A stretch of DNA of 13,839 bases from Acetatifactor sp. (GTDB taxonomy: Bacteria; Bacillota; Clostridia; Lachnospirales; Lachnospiraceae): contig JAEDDX010000062.1 in the NCBI GenBank assembly GCA_016293615.1, positions 1 through 13,839 of the forward strand. The letters run 5' to 3'. This document shows, piece by piece, positions 13,691-13,839 of the stretch; the first letter of the stretch is position 1; each line of letters starts with the position of its first letter. A model generated the notes under the pieces. The model made no database searches. It was given only the letters and a program-made list of their open reading frames with translations, and was not told the origin of the DNA. The position numbers and the translations under genes were made by a program.

Positions 13691-13839
13691 TTGGGAAGGC
13701 GTCCGCGCCAAGCCCCGTATGTCCGGTTGCAGACATATCGGGTAATGTTGGGAAGGCGTCCGCGCCAAGCCCCGTATGTCCGGTTGCAGACATATTGGGT
13801 AATGTTGGGAAGGCGTCCGCGCCAAGCCCCGTATGTCCG
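13691..13839. repeat. Tandem array of 57-bp repeats, running off the window
   Basis: Units are 13691-13747, 13748-13804 and a partial one at 13805-13839. The two full copies differ at a single base (C 13739, T 13796). Each unit begins TTGGGAAGGCG and contains two potential hairpins: GGCG-TCCG-CGCC, and a longer one pairing TATGTC with GACATA, flanked by CCC and GGG. The variable base lies at an unpaired position of the longer stem. The whole period is conserved, so this is not a CRISPR repeat-spacer array. It could be a minisatellite, a structured intergenic repeat or a repeat-coding stretch. No gene can be supported from 13680 to the window end. Confidence 0.9.

Noticed and set aside
13691..13839. 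CRISPR array
   Set aside because: The entire 57-bp period is conserved with one substitution; there are no variable spacers and no cas genes nearby.

Overview
The window looks like chromosomal DNA of a Gram-positive anaerobe in the Clostridia, most likely Lachnospiraceae. The reasons are strong purine-rich Shine-Dalgarno sites, a TTG start on the RNase J gene, a short ThiI without a rhodanese domain beside its own cysteine desulfurase, and the firmicute gene orders prmA-rsmE and ireB-ruvX-DUF1292. Coding DNA after about 600 is rather GC-rich; the first 550 bases are visibly more AT-rich.

Layout. Positions 1-470 hold a terminator-like hairpin and what looks like a truncated nucleotidyltransferase remnant. 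A near-consensus promoter (500-528) starts a plus-strand run: prmA, rsmE, a cysteine desulfurase and thiI, closed by a bidirectional terminator (5050-5085). A small HPr-like gene without the catalytic histidine lies on the minus strand with its own promoter, divergent from mtaB. A second clear promoter (6942-6970) precedes ireB, ruvX, a DUF1292 gene, RNase J, a YlbF-family gene, a short MltG-like membrane protein, a TrmR-type O-methyltransferase, a U32 peptidase-family protein and a polytopic membrane protein. The window ends inside an array of 57-bp tandem repeats (13691-13839 and beyond).

How the genes work together. Most are housekeeping genes for translation quality and RNA maintenance: ribosomal protein L11 methylation (PrmA), 16S rRNA m3U1498 (RsmE), tRNA s4U8 (desulfurase plus ThiI), tRNA ms2t6A37 (MtaB), tRNA U34 hydroxylation and methoxylation (U32 protein plus TrmR), and RNA decay (RNase J, possibly YlbF). 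From memory of Bacillus subtilis gene order, the window joins the tail of the dnaK operon (prmA-rsmE-mtaB) to the yrzL-yrrK-yrzB-yrrL-yrrM-yrrO cluster, with clostridial genes set between.

I do not see a clear new defence, mobile or biosynthetic system. The least explained items are the 57-bp repeat array, the HPr homologue that cannot work as a standard phosphocarrier, the MltG-like protein without a catalytic domain, and the chimeric remnant at the left end.
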